The translations under genes were made by a program, and so were the position numbers. A model generated the notes under the pieces. It worked only from the letters and a program-made list of their open reading frames with translations, had not been told where the DNA came from and searched no databases. 64,000 nucleotides of DNA from Myxocyprinus asiaticus. Taxonomy: Eukaryota > Chordata > Actinopteri > Cypriniformes > Catostomidae. The DNA is taken from contig NC_059368.1 in NCBI RefSeq assembly GCF_019703515.2, positions 28,079,289-28,143,288 of the forward strand. Direction: 5' to 3'. The stretch's first letter is position 1. Each line of letters starts with the position of its first letter. Shown one piece after another: positions 30,203-41,615 of the stretch.

Positions 30203-30807
30203 ATATAAAAACACATTAAACCAACAATATTACCATCAATGTTGTACCAACTAACAGAGTCGTCTGAACAAACAATTTAATATAATAATGCTGATTTGTG
30301 ATTTCCCAGCATGCATTGCAACATGAATAAATTATGTGGTTAGTGTTCTAGGCTTATTATTATTATTTTTTTTTTTTTGCTGTTTGCTGACTTTATGCTG
30401 TTATTGTTGTTTTTTGTTGCCACTGTTAATCAACAGTTATATGGTGATGTTAGGAGCTTCATGAGGTTTGTTGACTGTCACTGATATTGGGGTTTGTGTC
30501 AAGGGTTGAAGTCCATTGTGTCTAAGTCAGACAATTGTGCATACTGCCTTGCAAGATTAACCTCTCTTCAGAGGCAAAGACTGCAGTCCACTTCATGTAA
30601 AATTAATAGAAATGGTGACAAAACAAAGCTGGCTGAACAAGACATTAGTTGTTCTCTGAACAAGAATTTTTGCTTTAAGTGAACAAACAAATTCACATAG
30701 ACTAAACAAAACAATGTTACTGAGGACAATTATTAAGACAGTTGTTGAGAGAACTCAAAACTCTTACTGCATCATGTTGCCTTGATTTAAGTTTGCTCAA
30801 TTCTTTT

Positions 30808-30831
30808 ATTTATTTATTTATTTATTTACAG
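30808..30831. repeat. (ATTT)n microsatellite
   Basis: Six TTTA units in a taf4b intron. Confidence 0.75.
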
Positions 30832-31498
30832 TGCACTGTAGGCAAGTTACACGCTTTTGTTCAATGGTATGGAAATAAAAACAATCTATTGACTTCTAAA
30901 GCAACTTTTTATTCACTGTCTAATCATATACACTGTCTAACTTGCCTACAAGTTTTATTCGTCTGCCACAATAATGCCTTTATTTGAATTATTTAGTTAT
31001 ATATTCAACTATTTTTTTTTACAAATACTGATATACGATTATTTTTATCATCATTCCATATAGTTAACTTGATTGAAAATATTAATGGATTGATAGCCCC
31101 ATTAATTACATTTACGTTACTGCATTAAATTACTGCATTAATAACTGGCAAGATTTTTAGAAAGGCTGAATTACCTATAACAGTAACCAAAAACCATTTT
31201 AACAATATTCTCCCTGCCTTCGTGGACTAGGTGAGGAGAGCCAAAAAGAAGTTGTTTCAGAGGCGATAGAAGTTATTACATTTTGATGAAAGGTTATGAA
31301 GACTAACAGTTTTCTACGAAAAAACAAAAAATCAAAACAAAACACGTGAATTGTAAATAATAAGACCAGGAACATGTTTTGAAAACGTAAACATGACCAA
31401 ATTTCAAAACCCACATTTGATGTTAGCACTTGCAATGGCCAGTTATTCTGTCCAGGGTGTGTATACATAATTTCAGGTGGGTATATGCAAGTTCATAC

Positions 31499-31629
31499 CC
31501 TATAGGAGATTTGCCGATTTTGTGCTACAGTGGTTAGCTTCTCCAGCAGGTCTCCAAGTCTTTCTTGTGTTACCAGAGAGAACAATTTGAGAACATCAGG
31601 ACATACCTCTGTAATACCCAGAGAACCAC
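31499..31629 (-). pseudogene. taf4b: taf4b histone-fold exon 2
   Basis: TTTGCTCAG acceptor; joins the previous exon in phase to rebuild HIG-GSLGITEVCPDVLKL, followed by SLVTQERLGDLLEKLTTVAQ and a GTATGA donor. It matches DIGKKHDITEL...ATQERLRGLLEKLTAIAQHR of TAF4B over the same length. It is open in frame, but the basic GKKH is replaced by GGSL, which is unusual for the family. Confidence 0.85.
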
Positions 31630-31833
31630 CTGAGCAAACAGATACATACCTTTACATTTCTCAAAAGTGATAAAAAAAACCCCCAACAATGTCTGGGTAA
31701 ACACACTCTGTATTGCTTTGCTTGAGACATACATACATTTCAGGAATGTATCTGGAACATAGCTAAAACTCATAAGATCAAAATCTGCTAAAATATAAAG
31801 CACCTACATTTTATCATATTAAACCTGTCTGGT

Positions 31834-32160
31834 TTAAAGGGATAGTTCACCCAAAAATGAAAATTTGAAAATGAAATGAAAATAAAAAGTTTCACATACA
31901 CACCTATCATATAGCTTCTGAAGACATGGATTACACAACTGGAGTTGTAGAAATGATTATTTTATGCAGCCTTTATGTCCTTTTTGGAGCTTCAACGTTA
32001 TGGCCACCATTCACTTGCATTGTGAGGACCTACAAAGCTGAAATATTCTTCTAAAATCTTCTTTTGTGTTCAGCAGAAGAAAGAAAGTCATACAATTCTG
32101 GGATGGCATGAGGGTGAGTTGATGAGAGAATTGTAATTTTTGGGTGAAAGATCCCTTTAA
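31834..32160. mobile_element. TTAA-flanked MITE, internally shortened
   Basis: TTAAAGGGATAGTTCACCCA to GGGTGAAAGATCCCTTTAA; about 330 bp, so part of the palindrome is deleted. Confidence 0.8.
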
Positions 32161-33402
32161 GTCTTGCACAAGCAAGTAATTTCAAAGTCCAGACAGAATC
32201 TGCAGATTTTTTTATTTATTTTTTTCACATCAAGTGTACTGATTTTCAGGGAAGAATCTGCAGAATTCTGTGGAATTAATTTAAACATGGTAAAATATTT
32301 TAAATGGAGCTAAGAGTACTAAACTTTGAATGGTTGCTGAAAGCATTAATATAATTACCCCAAAAAAGAAATAAACAAAAATGCAAGGGCTTGGCATATA
32401 CACTTTGTTAATGACGCACAATCAAATTCGGTTGTAAAAAGCGAAAAGAGTTTTGTGTGCACCTGGTAATTAGACTCGCATGAATCCTGTTCTAATTTAG
32501 CATCTGAGACCTATTTAAAGCCTGACAGAAATGGAGATTGTGGCAGAATTAGAGGCAAATGTCTTCATTCAGCTGGAATTCAGGGAGTTTGCCGTTTTCA
32601 ATGCTGTTTATGTTTATATCACAATGTTTCCATAATGTCAGACATGCTTTGTTCCTGTTGGTCTGTTCCGCTTGCTGAGTAGACAGACATCTGCAAACAC
32701 TCCAATTCAATCTCATTTTTGCCCTTTCTGCTGATGCAGACCGAGTTCCTGCAAGGCCAAGCCTGTCTCTTTCATTTCCACATTCTCTCTTTCCGTCTCC
32801 TCCTCCTCCGCACGACTCCCCCTACCTCCTGGCTATCTCCCTCTCTCTGCCTCTGTCGTCCTCTCTCTCCCTTGTTCCGACGCCTTTTTGATCAGCAGAG
32901 CAGAGTGGATTCCTGCCACTCTGGCAACTTTGTGCGGCTCGGCAGTCATTAGCATACTGATTAAGCAGAGCAGGCTCGTCAGAGATACCACTGATCAAAG
33001 ACAGAGCCCACGCTGGATGCCTGTCACAACGCAGCACAACATATGCCCAAAAAACACAGACAGGATGCATGCCATTGAGGCAGAGCTGAGGGAGGTGAAA
33101 AGATTTTGACAAACAGAGATGGAGAGAAATGTAGTATCACATTAAACAAAGATACACTTAAGTAATACCAAACAAGTAAGAGTGCTGCTGTAATGAATAT
33201 CAGCATGGCTGCGATTCGGCCGCAGGCACAAGGCCCCTGGCCGACTGTCGCAGGTAATCAGTTAGTTTGTATATTTGAGAATAGAGTAAATACTGAGAGT
33301 AAAGAGAATAAAGTCAGCGGGGAATATGGATGAAGTTTCAGCTAGGGAGAGAAAGTGTGAGGCTTCTAGTGCCCATGTTTTGACTGGATTGGGTGAAGTT
33401 AC

Positions 33403-33563
33403 CGATGTGGAGCAATTGTGTCTGGAGGGCTTATGGGAATATAAAGGGCTCTTCTTGACATGAGCGGATCACTGATCCCATAAACTCAGAGCCAGAGGCC
33501 AAGATCCGAGCATTCTCCTCTCTAAGATTCACTCCTGCCATGGAGGCCACATCATTGTCATCT
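33403..33563 (-). pseudogene. taf4b: taf4b histone-fold exon 1 with premature TAA
   Basis: Reads DDNDVASMAGVNLREENARI, then LASGSEFMGSVIRSCQEEPF, IFP, TAA and ALQTQLLHI. The 161-nt length and phases (2 in, 1 out at a GTAACT donor) fit the human exon arrangement. The TAA (33431-33433) falls just before the conserved ALQ-RIL helix, where human TAF4B has FIGALQKRIL. The histone fold is what pairs with TAF12, so a product ending here would lose the dimerisation helix and everything after it. Confidence 0.85.
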
Positions 33564-33765
33564 CTAAATGAAGATACAACAAATACTCTATATAAGATTT
33601 ATAAAAATATAAGTGTAACTATTTGTGATCATTAATAAATCACATGTAAACCAGAGGCCAACAACACATTTCAACAAAATACAGGGGCTTCTCACAAATT
33701 TTTGTGAAATACATTCTACAAAAATACAATATTAAGTAAACTTCACTTCAACCAAAGCCAAAGTT

Positions 33766-34005
33766 ATAAGGGATGGTTCACCGGTAAAACCTTGCACTGT
33801 TCATAACCCGTATGACTCTATTTTCCGTGTCTTACAGCCTCAGTCCCCATGAACTTTCATTGTATGGAAAAAAAGAGCAGCGTAAACATTCCTCAAAATT
33901 ACTTCTTTTGCACCACAGAACAAAGGAAGTCATATGGTTTTGGAACAACAAGAGGGTGAGTAAATGATGAATGAATCTTCCTTTTTGGGTGAACTATCCC
34001 TTTAA
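33766..34005. mobile_element. Second-subfamily TTAA MITE
   Basis: AAGGGATGGTTCACCGG at left and GGTGAACTATCCCTTTAA at right, with the CATATGGTTTTGGAACAACA block between. Confidence 0.75.
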
Positions 34006-34079
34006 GAAGCTTAAGTTCAGCTACAAGTTTCGGTGTCCTTCCCACATTAAAATGTATCAAGTAAAATTAAAATGTAATG

Positions 34080-34718
34080 TTCAAGAATATAACTATATCA
34101 ATAATGATTAATTTTATACCTTAAATTATGGCAACAGGTTGCAAGAAGGTTGTATTTATTAACATTAACCTACAATGCTATTAACAAATACAATGTTATT
34201 AACAAATAACTTACAATGGACAATACTTTTACAGCATTTTATTCATCTTGGTTAATGTTCATTTCTACATATAAATTTTTTACGTTAACATTTTTATACA
34301 TTAACATTAGTTTATGAACTAAAATTAACTAACAATGAACAATTGTATTTTTATAAATTAACATTAACCAAGATTAGTAAATTCTGCAAAAAAACATTCT
34401 TTATTGTTAGTGGTAACACTTTAAAATAAGGTTTCATTTGTTAACATTAGTTAACTACATTTGTTAACATGAATAAAAATTAACAATACTTTAATAGAAT
34501 TTGTTATTATTGGTTAATGTTAATTTCAACATATACTAATACATTTTAAAGTTTAAAAGTTGTATACAGTATGTTAACATTAGATAATGCAATATGAACT
34601 AACATGAATTAGCAGTGAACAATTGTGTTTTTATCAATTAACATTAATCAAGTTTAAGAAAAGCTGTTTAAAAATATTGTTAATTGTTAGCTCATGATAC
34701 TTAATGCATTATCTAATG
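34080..34718. repeat. AT-rich inverted repeat family (TTAACATTARTTAACTA words)
   Basis: Repeated AACATTAACCAAGATTARTA, TAACAATGAACAATTGT and GTTAACATGAATAAAAA words in both orientations. It resembles a dispersed non-autonomous repeat of fish genomes; termini are not defined. Confidence 0.5.
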
Positions 34719-35937
34719 TTAAAGGTGCGGTATGTAAAATTCAGAAACTCTTGGTATTAATGACACCTGTGGCCGTTAAGTGAACTGCAGCCAGCTACCT
34801 GTTGCTCGTGCTCGCGCACACACTCCACAGGGACGCCAGCATTGACCAAAACAATGACGAAATGTACAAAGAGACTGAACGTGATTCACCGACATCATAC
34901 TGACAGATGAGGTAGCATAATTAAAATTACACAGTTATGATTGTTTTACTACAAACTTTGAGACTGTATATTATATTTGACTCTCCAGTGCTGGAACAGG
35001 GCTAAAACAAAGTGTTGATACAGGTCTGACTATGCAAGACTTTAGTTTGAAGTAATCACTTTTCTTTGCATGATACATTGACTGCATTTATATGATAGCC
35101 TGTGTCGGCGTTAGCTAGCTAGCCAGCTTTATCAGCAGCTGTTAGCTAAATTTGGTAGATGATGATGGTAGCTGTTTATGAAATAGACTGTACATTATAA
35201 ATATGTTGACACAATTCAGTATTGATGTGATTCCATCACAACTGTCATTTTGATATATTGATGCGCTGTTGTTTTATAATAATAGATTGTATATATTTTC
35301 TGTATAACCAAGTTATGTTACTCTAATGAATGGGTCGTTTTGCATTATCTTGAACATTGTCTGGCATTCATTTCATGTATTATTGTAGTTTAGCTAAAAT
35401 TACACCGATCAATCCTTATGGCACAATATTTCACATGCTTTGCAGTTATGTAAGCTTACCTGTCCAATAAGAAGAATGCCAATTCAGGGTCGGTTTTGAT
35501 CCCTAAAATGGAACGAAGATCCCTCCAGGAATCAAATGTCCTGCCGATGTTCACTCTAGTTTTCGCTCGACCACGATCACGTTCCCACTTAGCCAGACGG
35601 GATTCAGTAGATAAAAGTTGTTTTTTTTTTTTGCTTACTCTGAGTTTGTGTAGGAGTCAGTGTTGTGCTGGGAGCCGGACGTCTGCTGGATTCCATCTCT
35701 ATGATAATGTTAACTAGTGTTGCGGACTGTCTGTTGACGCTGTTGAATAGCGGAAGAGAAGCTATTACTGAGGCAAGGCTCTCAGGAGCGCGCATAAACG
35801 TCACATCCTTTGGATTTTCCCAGCAAAAGCGACCTGCCCCCTTCACATGAAAATCAGTCTACAGGCTTTAATAGGCAACCTTGGAAGTCCCGGAAAGGCT
35901 AATTTTTTAAGTTGTGTTACAAGCCGTTGACACATTG

Positions 35938-35973
<36 letters not shown>

Positions 35974-36004
35974 TACATGAAAATTGTTACATATTGCACA
36001 TTTA
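34719..36004. mobile_element. TTAA-bounded non-autonomous element, about 1.3 kb
   Basis: Left TTAAAGGTGCGGTATGTAA; right TTACATATTGCACATTTA is its imperfect complement. Contains a 28-nt A run at 35941-35968. No transposase is recognised. Confidence 0.6.
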
Positions 36005-36308
36005 TCATTTGGAACCTTATAGGCCAGGTTTAAAATACAACATTCAGTTTTATTATATGTAACAGGAGGTCCCTGCTCCAGCTTTCTATCCACTAAGGGG
36101 TCATTGGCCTGAAGAAAGTTGAAGATCCCTGCTTTAAACAAAGGTGATGTCACAGAGGCGACCAATTAAATAGTATCGTTCATATGGAACATGTTAAATT
36201 CAGCAACAACATTCCAAATGCCTGCTTTTAAATTCATCCTAAAACGAATCCATACACACATACACCCACTGAGTATAGCGGGGAATGGCCACAAGTCAGA
36301 GCTATTAC

Positions 36309-36417
36309 CGGAAAGAGCCAGAGGTGCTGTCCTTGAAGCCATGTGCATGTGCTGAAAGGGGTGGCTGAGAAAAGTGTGTTTTAGATGCCTGAAGGACGGA
36401 CTGCCGCACAACAGCAC
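36309..36417 (-). pseudogene. taf4b: taf4b linker exon upstream of histone fold
   Basis: CCCCACAG acceptor and GTAATA donor; phase 1 in and 2 out, matching both neighbours. Reads AVVRQSVLQASKTHFSQPPL and ends in SGSF plus a split arginine, which corresponds to the SCFR residues just before the conserved DDxND start of the TAF4B histone fold. No lesion. Confidence 0.65.
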
Positions 36418-36578
36418 CTGTGGGGACAGAATGAAAATACAGATATTTTTATCAGCTGGAAATGAATTAGGACACTTGGAGGAGAAAGAAGCGGAGAAAT
36501 AGTAAAGCTCACATAATCTTTCTGCAAATTGAGCTGTAACAGTCATTTCTATATTTACAAAGGTAAAAAAGCCTGTAC

Positions 36579-36690
36579 CTGTTGAATGAGTGTCAGTTTG
36601 AATGACCAACTGTTTGGGTTGAGAATTGTTCTGGGCTGATAATGATGTCAAAGGCTGTTTGACAATTACTCCTTTAGGTTTCTGGATCAC
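36579..36690 (-). pseudogene. taf4b: taf4b linker exon
   Basis: Reads VIQKPKGVIVKQPLTSLSAQ then NNSQPKQLVIQTDTHST, between a TTTTTCAG acceptor and a GTACAG donor, ending in phase 1. It resembles the VKQLVVQ linker upstream of the TAF4B histone fold. A longer open frame runs through it into the intron by chance. Confidence 0.65.
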
Positions 36691-36707
36691 CTGAAAAAGC
36701 AAAAAGT

Positions 36708-37696
36708 TTAAAGGGATAGTTCACCCAATAATGAAATTCTTTCATCATTTACTCACCGTCATGCCATCCCAGATGTGTATGACTTTCTTTCTTCTGCAGA
36801 ACACAAACAACGATTATTAGAAGAATATCTCAGCTCTGTAGGTCCATACAATGCAAGTGAATGGTGACCAGAACTTTGAAGGTCCAAAAAGCACATAAAG
36901 GCAGCATAAAAGTAATCCATATGACTTTAATCCATGTCTTCTGAAGTGATATAATCAGTTTTGGGTGAGAACAGCCCAAAATATAACTCTTTTTTTTTCA
37001 CTGTACATGTGATTATAGTCTCTAGGCATGATCATAATTTCAAGCTCGATTACACTTCCTAGTGCTTGATTTTATATTTTGGTCTGTTCTCATCCAAAAC
37101 CAATTAGATCACTACTGAAGACATGGATTAAACCACTAGAGTTGAATGGATTACTTTTATGCTGCCTTTATGTGCTTCTTGGAGCTTCTCTTGCATTGAA
37201 TGGACCAACAGAGCTGAAATATTCTTCTAAAAATCTTTGTTTGTGTTCTGCAGATAAAGTAAGTCATACACATCTGGGATGGCATGAGGGTGAGTAAATG
37301 AGATAATTTTAATTTGTATCATTTACTCCCCCTCGAATGACACAAAAGGAGTTATTTACAACAGAATGTCCAAGCTGCTCTATCCTATGCAATAAAAGTA
37401 AATAGTGATCACGACTCTCAAGCAAGATTTTCAAAACAAGATTTTCACAGAATAGCAACTTAATTTCAGTCTGTTCCACACACAAAGAATTTAGTACAGT
37501 ATTGACTACTATTACAGTGCTGTATTGAAATTTTTGGAGCTTGGCAGCCCCTGGTCACCATTCACTTTGATTATATGGAAGAGAACAGCTAGAACATTCT
37601 TCAAATCTTCTCATTTTGTGTTATAGTGGTTTGAAATGAAATGAGGGTGAGTAAATGATAACAGAATTAAAATTTTTGGGTGAACTATCCTTTTAA
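36708..37696. mobile_element. Compound of two adjacent TTAA-family MITEs
   Basis: The first copy runs from TTAAAGGGATAGTTCACCCA (36708) to about 37300. A second-subfamily copy runs from there to GGTGAACTATCCTTTTAA (37696). Confidence 0.75.
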
Positions 37697-37830
37697 GCCT
37701 TCAAAAGGAATAGTTTACCCCAAAATAAAATTTTGTTATACACCCTCATGTTTCTCCAAACTTGTATAAAAAAAAATTTTGTTAGGCAGAACACAAAATG
37801 ATGATTTTTAATGAATGTTCTGCTCAATCT
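37697..37830. mobile_element. TTAA MITE left-end fragment
   Basis: AAAAGGAATAGTTTACCCCA and the CACCCTCATGTTTCTCCAAA block, with no matching right end. Confidence 0.5.
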
Positions 37831-38440
37831 TTTCAATTCTCACTTAAAAAAAGAAAAAAGAAAAAAGAAAATCATAAAAGTAGTACAAATTCTACTCCTA
37901 AACAGATACAGCAGAGAAACAAAAATTCTGCATGTCAAAATATTCAAGTGAGGTACTGTATATTGGGTCTAAAGCAGCTTGGGGACATTTCGGAAGCCAT
38001 ATATGTTGAATATTCTGAGGATTTCGACAGGAGCACTTTCTGCAATGGCTTGAAGCACTTTCTGATTCTCTCAAGTAATCAAAACCTCTGAAGTCTATTC
38101 AGGTATATTGGAAATGAGCTTCTGTATTTCTGTGGAAATCCATCAAGACGTCAAATAAAATGGTGATATTAGATTACAGAAAACAAATCATGACATTATT
38201 TGAATATGATAACATGACATTCCTGGTAAGAAATGGGGTGAGACTCATGCATCTTTGTCTCTGGTGTAAAAGTAATTTGCCTCTGCTTGGACTTGTGGGA
38301 TACTGGTGGTTTTAAGTGAATTAGCCTGTACACCGTGGGCGCTGCTGAGTTAACCAGGAAATGAAGACAAAGTGAAGAGAGGCTGTCATAAAAATGAACA
38401 AGTGCACTGGGAAGGAGGCAGTGTGAAATTAGAGTGTTTC

Positions 38441-38456
38441 ACTCTCTCTCTCTCTT

Positions 38457-38509
<53 letters not shown>
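38441..38509. repeat. (TC)n(AC)n compound microsatellite
   Basis: About 25 TC units followed by about eight AC units in a taf4b intron. Confidence 0.9.
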
Positions 38510-39564
38510 ATAACTCTATCATTATTACATAAAACATCAAGAAAGTGTAGTTCAGAATCCCCAAATATACTGAACATCTGAATTCCAGACACCATATTAT
38601 GCCACTCCTACGCATGTACTGTTGATGCAATCCTATCCAGACTTGGAGAAAATGATTTTAGATTTTCTGAATTGCTAAAACACATTTATTAAAACCTTCA
38701 CCCATTTTTTCACAACTTTACACAGAAAACAAAATTTTCAAACTACATTCACAAAATCCATGACTCTTCTGGCAAAATCAAACAATCGCCTCAAAACCAT
38801 TTCATCTGTGCTCAAAATCAAACAATGCTTTCAGATCACACACACAGCAAGTCAATATATAAACACTACAAAGCATTCATTAGACACTACATGAAAAAAT
38901 CCAGGGCATGTAGTTACAGATTTTATTTTATTTTTTTACTGTATATAGTAAGCACATTTTGCAATTACTGTCAAAAAAGTATAGTAATCACAACTTACAG
39001 TAATGAATATATTGTATACTGCAAGTACTGCACATAATACAGTATTGACTGTCTGTATATTCAGCACTTGCATATGGTAAAAATACAGTAGTCCAACTGC
39101 AAAACCCCAAAGAACAAAGAACACTCTAAATGAAAAACACATTACAGGACACCCAAAAATGTTGTGCAACTGCAAAATCAAAGTCAGTGAGAGATTCCTT
39201 GCTGCCCGTGTTTACCATATTGCAACACAAGTGCTCACAGTGCGAAATGTGTTTTAGTGAGTGAGAAAGTGTTTAGAGTTTTGAAAAAGTAGTGATTGAT
39301 TCAAAAATGGGGTCTAGGCCTCTGAGCATTTGGTTCAGAGAATGGAGTTTAGTGATTTAGCAATTCAGAAAAACTGTAACATTACAATTATGCACATCCA
39401 GGTTTGTTTATATGGTGAAAACACCAACAGTGAATGATCATTTGTTTTCTTTATTATCAAATTACTCTTCCATTTCATTTCATATAGGCAAACCTCTGAA
39501 AACTTCTCTATGATAAATAACAATGCATTACATTTTCTAGGACTAAAAATGGGTGGAGGCTTAC

Positions 39565-39734
39565 CAATGGAGCAGCTCTGGTTGGCTGATTGGGTTTGAG
39601 GGTGGAGCTGACGGAAGTGCTGGGTTCTGGTTTGCAGTCTTGGTTGATGATGAATCTGATGGCTTGAGTTGGTCACATTGCTGAATGAAGAGCTGCGAGT
39701 TTGGGGAGTGTTGACGGACAGCTGATAGGCTTCT
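39565..39734 (-). pseudogene. taf4b: taf4b exon after TAFH
   Basis: CAG acceptor, then RSLSAVRQHSPNSQLFIQQC, matching the LRQLLPNSQSFIQQC block that follows TAFH in TAF4B. It continues as a serine/proline/asparagine-rich linker to a GTAAGC donor. It ends in phase 2, while the next recognisable block starts in phase 0, so an intermediate exon is missing or unrecognised. Confidence 0.8.
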
Positions 39735-40010
39735 CTGGATGAGAGAACACATCAGTATAAACACTCCATATCTTCAGGTACAGTATATATCTCTAATGTA
39801 GTTCAGACCAAAGAGGTCACCTGACAGAACACTGTCTCATTCATACATAAGCTATGAAGGACTGATAATAGATTTAATCATAAAATCAGGTAAAAAATTA
39901 GGTCAGTACCCCTTTTTTAATGACTATATTGAGGCTTTGGGATGTACAATATTTGAGTTGAGTTCTCATGACATTTAATAGGGTTTTAAATGTAAAATGG
40001 ATTCAATCAC

Positions 40011-40099
40011 CTTAAGAAAGGGCACTAGGTATGGCTGAGAGGAGATTTCAGCTCCATGTAGATTTTTTCAGTAAACTCTTCTGCCTCTAATTTGCCATC
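40011..40099 (-). pseudogene. taf4b: taf4b TAFH second exon with 1-nt deletion
   Basis: Reads DGKLEAEEFTEKIYMELKSP and then shifts frame. The expected QPYLVPFLK is present one frame over, directly before the AAG/GTGATT donor. The exon is 89 nt, while the human family exon corresponds to 30 codons (90 nt), and both neighbouring exons are phase 0. This is a clean single-base deletion near 40040-40050 that creates TAG in the original frame. Confidence 0.8.
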
Positions 40100-40556
40100 C
40101 TACAAGCAAAAAAGACAAAAAGGAAGAAAAAGAATCACAAAAACACTAGTCAATATCTTCTTTTCCAAGGCACCATTTTTATGTAATGTTTAATGATCTA
40201 AAACTAATCCAAGTGAGTTTTAGTGATTTAATATATCTTTAGTATATTTTAGGATACTGTATACAGTATTTAGTGACTACAATGCTTATGTCTTGATGGA
40301 AATGAAGTTATAAGTTGAAAAAAAAAAAAAAAAAAAGAAAGGAAAGAATGGACATTTATGAATAAACTGACTCCTTTCAACCGCTCCCTTAGATGGCATT
40401 TACAAAAAAAAACAAATATTTCACCAACTGCTGAACCACACGTACAGGATCTACGGTGGTAAATCCTGTCATATTTCCATCCAAGTTACGAATAAATTAT
40501 ACGAAAAATCTGAATATCGTGAAAATGTGAATAAAACTCCATTTCCATCCCATGTG

Positions 40557-41253
40557 TTAAAAGTGATAGTTCACTAAAATTTTTAATTCTATCATGATTT
40601 ACTCACCCTCCTGGTATCCCAGAACAGAAAGTAAGCTTTTTAGAAGAATATTTCAGCTTTGTAGGTCCTCACAATGAAAGTGAATGGGTGCCAAAATGTT
40701 GAAGCTCAGAAATCCACATAAATGCAGCATAAAAGTAATCCATATGACTCCAGTGGTTAAATCCATATCTTCAGACGTGATATGATAGGTGTGGGTGAGA
40801 AACAGATACATTTTTAAGCAATTTTTTTATTCATAAATTCTCCTCCCTGCCCAGTAGGGGGTGATATGCACGAAGAATGTGAAACACCAAAAACAGAAGG
40901 AGAAAGTGAAAGTGGAGATTGACTGAGCAGGGAGGAGACTTTATAGTAAAAAAAAAAAAAAAGACTTAAATATTGATCTGTTTCTCACCCACACCTATCA
41001 TATCGCTTCAGAAGATATTGATTGAACCACTGGAGTTGACTGGAGAACTTTTATGTTGCCCTTGTGTGGATTTTGAAGCTTCAAATTTTTGGCACCCATT
41101 CACTTACATTGTATGGACCTACAGAGCTGAAATATTCTTCTAAAAATCTTCATTTGTGTTCAGCAGATGAAACAAGGTCATACACATCTCGGATGGCATG
41201 AGGGTGAGTAAATGATGAGAGAACTTTCATTTTTGGGTGAACTATCCCTTTAA
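40557..41253. mobile_element. TTAA-flanked palindromic MITE (taf4b intron)
   Basis: Both TTAA ends are present (TTAAAAGTGATAGTTCACT; GTGAACTATCCCTTTAA); about 700 bp, full palindrome. Confidence 0.85.
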
Positions 41254-41372
41254 AAGAACAAAATCATCACTTCTGCAGAAAAATGGTCCAAAATATTAGT
41301 AGTAGCCACTGGGGGAAGCCACTGTGGTTCTTTTGTTCAATATCATAAATTACTTGAAGACAAAATGCTCTC

Positions 41373-41555
41373 ATGAACCTCATGTTTGCTTGCAGTCGGC
41401 GGCAGATGCCTCATATCTGGGAACAAAAGCATGTCAGGCAGTTCTGGGAGGCAATAGTAACCAATCATTTAGATGACAGGTTTTGGCTCCAGCACTTTAG
41501 AACGTCCAGATCAACATTTGAGATGCTATGCAATGATACTATTCCGCTGTTATGA
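41373..41555 (+). pseudogene. PIF/Harbinger transposase fragment
   Basis: A 60-codon frame contains QFWEAIVTNHLDDRFWLQHF followed by RTSRSTFEMLCNDTIPLL. This resembles the N-terminal FRMSR(S/A)TF--LC block of Harbinger (HARBI1-like) nucleases. No DDE motifs follow and no terminal repeats are visible, so it is a relic. Confidence 0.6.
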
Positions 41556-41615
41556 GTGAATTATTCAGTCAAATGACCTGAGACAAAGCCACAAGACTTT
41601 TTTGATGCACATCTA

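Noticed and set aside
36166..36702. 178-codon minus-strand open frame as one gene
   Set aside because: Only two parts match taf4b exons, bounded by good splice sites; the rest is intron read-through.
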